The position numbers were made by a program, and so were the translations under genes. This document shows, one piece after another, positions 6,717-8,313 of a stretch of 8,313 nucleotides of DNA. Each line of letters begins with the position of its first letter. Positions within the stretch are counted from its first letter, which is position 1. Location: NCBI GenBank assembly GCA_947625395.1, contig CANQOD010000049.1:1-8313 (forward strand), in the 5' to 3' direction. The notes below the pieces were generated by a model. It did not search any database. It had not been told where the DNA came from and saw only the letters and a list, made by a program, of their open reading frames with translations. Source of the DNA: an uncultured Bacilli bacterium. GTDB lineage: Bacteria > Bacillota_I > Bacilli_A > RF39 > UBA660.

Positions 6717-7783
6717 TATGGAAGTGGTTTGACATTCGTTTGATTCCTAAATGGCAGATACTCTTTAAATAACATGCGTTGATAAAATTTTTCTTGCAGA
6801 TGATAACACGAGCCATGGGAACTATGGGCAATCCAAGCATTCCAAGAGGTTAAAACTTCCTTTAAATCCAAAGCCCCTGCTTGATAAAGTTGATTCCATT
6901 TTTTAATTTTCTTACTCATCTTTTTCCGACTTCTTTTCCGTAACATGCGATAATCTTCATAGATATGAAAGCCACAAAATTCAACACCGAAATGGTTCAA
7001 AAAGTATTCGCTTTTTTCATTTAATTCAAGATGTAATTTTTCTTCTACATAATCACGAATCGAAGCAAGTATCTCTTTGGCTTCTTCTTCCGTTTCAACG
7101 AGACAAATAAAATCATCCATATAGCGCACATAATAGGAAAGACGCCGTTTTTCTTTTAAATAATGATCCAGTCCATTCAAATAAATATTCGCAAAATACT
7201 GTGAAGTATAATTTCCAATAGGAAGTCCCTTTTTGTCGCTCGACTTTTCATAGATAAATTTGTGCGTTAATGCAAGCAGCTTTTGATCACGGATAAGTCG
7301 TTTTAAAATTGTAAACAAAACATCCTTATCAATATTATAAAAGAAGCCTTTAATATCGCATTTGACAATATAATAGCTGCCGTATTTTCTTCGCATTTTG
7401 CGCATGTATTTTTGCAAGGTATCAATCGCAAGGTGCGTGCCTCTTCCTTCGATACAAGCATAGGTGTCATGAATAAATCTTGGGACAATATAGGGTTTTA
7501 TAAATTCGTAAATATACCATTGATGAACAATCCGGTCTACATAAGGAAGAGAGCGTATAATTCTTGTTTTGGGTTCTGTGATAATAAACTCACGATATTT
7601 TCCCATTTCATAAGTTCCATTTTTAAGTTGTTTATAAAGATTGGCTAAATTACTTTCTAAATCGATTTCAAATTTGATTACTTCTTTTGAATTTCGTTTG
7701 GTCTTGCTGGCTCGTTGGTGGGCTTCTAGTAGGGCATCGAAAGTGAGATGCTCATCATATTTTTCTTTTAAGCTACGAGGCAT
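6716..7783 (-). CDS. Reverse transcriptase of diversity-generating-retroelement type
   Basis: This is an RNA-dependent DNA polymerase of about 355 residues, the usual DGR length, with no maturase X domain or endonuclease. Counting from the GTG at 7795, motif 3 is KCDIKGFFYNID (145-156, catalytic D147). Motif 4 is GLPIGNYTSQYFANIYL (190-206) and motif 5 is YVRYMDDFICL (222-232, D227 and D228). The IGNYTSQ form replaces the QGxxxSP found in most bacterial and retroviral enzymes and is the recognised DGR hallmark. In DGRs the enzyme copies a template repeat with adenine-directed errors, and the cDNA replaces a variable region in a target gene. I prefer the ATG at 7783, which has AGGGTGG upstream. 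The GTG at 7795 in the same frame is the alternative. The start lies inside the avd gene, implying translational coupling. The C-terminal region is basic (about residues 284-300). All motifs are intact, so the enzyme is probably active. Confidence 0.93.
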   Translation of the reverse strand: MPRSLKEKYDEHLTFDALLEAHQRASKTKRNSKEVIKFEIDLESNLANLYKQLKNGTYEMGKYREFIITEPKTRIIRSLPYVDRIVHQWYIYEFIKPYIVPRFIHDTYACIEGRGTHLAIDTLQKYMRKMRRKYGSYYIVKCDIKGFFYNIDKDVLFTILKRLIRDQKLLALTHKFIYEKSSDKKGLPIGNYTSQYFANIYLNGLDHYLKEKRRLSYYVRYMDDFICLVETEEEAKEILASIRDYVEEKLHLELNEKSEYFLNHFGVEFCGFHIYEDYRMLRKRSRKKMSKKIKKWNQLYQAGALDLKEVLTSWNAWIAHSSHGSCYHLQEKFYQRMLFKEYLPFRNQTNVKPLP

Positions 7784-8124
7784 GCTCTTATCCACCCTGC
7801 CATTAAATTTGATAAATTAGCAATCTTTTTACTCCATGCCAAATAATTTTTAGAATTAATATATTTTTTCTTATGTGCTATACGAATAAAAACTTTTAAT
7901 GTTTTTAAATTCGCATCTAATTGATTCAAATAAGCAATACGACTCTTCTTGTTATATTCTTTTTGTGCATAAATGATATCTTTTAATCCCTCATAAGTGA
8001 CTAATTTAATATCTTGTACTAAAGAGAACATCTCTTTTTCTGGAAACTTTAAAACAATATTTAACATGTAATAAGTCATTTCTACATATTGCTTATAAAT
8101 GATTAGTTTTTCTAACTCTTCCAT
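7768..8124 (-). CDS. avd: Avd-like four-helix-bundle accessory protein of a diversity-generating retroelement
   Basis: This is a 118-residue basic, helical protein with the look of the Avd/bAvd and 23S rRNA intervening-sequence (S23) four-helix-bundle family. It starts MEELEKLIIYKQYVEMTYYMLNIVLKFPEKEMFSLVQDIK, with FPEKEMFSL being a typical inter-helix segment. A lysine-rich region KEYNKKSRIAYLNQLDANLKTLK-type follows, and the end, KKIANLSNLMAGWIRACLVA, is typical of the family's last helix. In the Bordetella phage DGR, Avd is a pentamer that binds the reverse transcriptase and RNA and is required for retrohoming. Here the gene overlaps the reverse transcriptase start, which strongly supports Avd over a stand-alone S23 protein. 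The ATG at 8124 has only a weak AAGTGATAAG upstream. I identify no clear promoter, so the gene may be read from the unit starting beyond the right edge. Confidence 0.88.
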   Translation of the reverse strand: MEELEKLIIYKQYVEMTYYMLNIVLKFPEKEMFSLVQDIKLVTYEGLKDIIYAQKEYNKKSRIAYLNQLDANLKTLKVFIRIAHKKKYINSKNYLAWSKKIANLSNLMAGWIRACLVA

Positions 8125-8278
8125 CTTATCACTTCTTATTCTTTTATAGAATAACAGAGAAATAATGCAGAATTGTTTCTTCTCCTTAAAGTGTCATTCC
8201 GTTTCTTTTTTTGGAAAGTTTTGGAAATAAACGGACAAAATGAAGGATTAAACAAAGACAGCCTAGATTTTTTAGAGG
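8125..8278 (-). other. Non-coding gap between probable target or template end and avd, with repeats
   Basis: No gene is seen in these 154 bases. Three structures are visible. First, TTATTCT and AGAATAA (8136-8142, 8148-8154) form a 7-bp AT-rich hairpin just before avd. Second, TCCGTTT and AAACGGA (8198-8204, 8229-8235) form a 7-bp stem with a 24-base loop. Third, the loop holds two direct copies of TTTTGGAAA with 10-base period (8209-8217, 8219-8227). In DGRs the RNA downstream of a template repeat is structured and needed for priming, so a functional RNA is possible. No stretch here resembles the edge segment at 8282-8313, so the template repeat is not in this gap. Confidence 0.5.
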
Positions 8279-8313
8279 TTATTTAACAGGAGCAAGAACT
8301 TGGCGGAAGGAAA
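8279..8313 (-). CDS. C-terminal end of a probable DGR variable protein, cut by right edge (or end of the template repeat)
   Basis: Only the last ten complete codons and a stop are visible. They read SFRQVLAPVK then TAA on the minus strand. DGR target proteins, which carry a C-type-lectin or formylglycine-enzyme-like fold, characteristically end in a G/S-FR-x-V/A-L strand just after the variable residues. The bases for this strand usually form the GC-richer, invariant initiation-of-mutagenic-homing segment. The visible bases (about 8291-8311) are clearly more GC-rich than their surroundings. Position, strand and distance upstream of avd and the reverse transcriptase all fit a target gene. Because template repeats share this end with the variable region, the fragment could instead be the template repeat. 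Ten codons is little evidence, so the call relies heavily on context. Confidence 0.55.
   Translation of the reverse strand, partial: SFRQVLAPVK

Noticed and set aside
660..7648. Several plus-strand open frames of 61-106 codons (for example 854-1126, 2749-2970, 3622-3942, 4696-4902, 6467-6706, 7412-7648)
   Set aside because: All or most of each lies antisense to well-supported minus-strand genes, or in terminator and leader DNA. They lack ribosome binding sites and recognisable products, so they are shadows.
6716..7795. Group II intron maturase or retron reverse transcriptase
   Set aside because: No maturase X or HNH domain and no intron RNA boundaries are seen. No retron msr/msd-like inverted repeat lies upstream. 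Motif 4 reads IGNYTSQ and an Avd-like gene is adjacent, both pointing to a DGR.
1..8313. Possible template or variable repeat pair inside the window
   Set aside because: Looking by eye for the edge sequence around SFRQVLAPVK elsewhere gave only short chance matches, such as GAACTTGG near 5930. No 80-150 base near-repeat was noticed. A self-dot-plot would be decisive.

Overview
The window is an AT-rich bacterial chromosome segment in which every supported gene lies on the minus strand. Reading direction is therefore right to left. Gene content and signals fit a low-GC Bacillota, possibly an uncultured gut Bacilli, Erysipelotrichia or RF39-type lineage. The support is AT-rich codons, near-consensus TATAAT promoters with about 20-nt leaders, U-tract terminators, and proteins rich in Lys, Glu and Ile. 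The lineage assignment is inference. All recognisable stop codons are TAA or TAG, and the core proteins read through normally under the standard bacterial code.

Left third, housekeeping: the N-terminal 227 codons of the ribosome-associated GTPase TypA/BipA (cut by the left edge), a short intramembrane rhomboid protease, and full-length RecG helicase. Each has its own recognisable promoter. RecG ends in a clear intrinsic terminator. A 92-codon open frame between recG and the rhomboid gene overlaps both that terminator and the rhomboid promoter, so I do not regard it as a gene.

Middle, 3745-6712: a probable three-gene operon read from a consensus promoter at 6684-6712. It encodes a membrane-anchored protein with an acidic Pro/Ser/Thr/Glu linker, an unrecognised helical protein with internal repeats, and a HipA-like kinase-fold protein without a HipB partner. 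A hairpin sits exactly on the first gene's stop codon and may attenuate expression of the next two. A terminator at 3683-3715 closes the unit.

Right end, 6716-8313: the most interesting region. An Avd-like four-helix-bundle gene overlaps the start of a reverse transcriptase gene. The reverse transcriptase carries YMDD and the IGNYTSQ form of motif 4 that marks diversity-generating retroelements (DGRs). About 154 bases upstream of avd, cut by the right edge, an open frame ends in SFRQVLAPVK-stop. This resembles the C-terminus of DGR variable proteins with a C-type-lectin fold. The layout target (or template repeat), avd, reverse transcriptase suggests a DGR whose variable and template regions lie mostly beyond the right edge. 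I found no template repeat inside the window.
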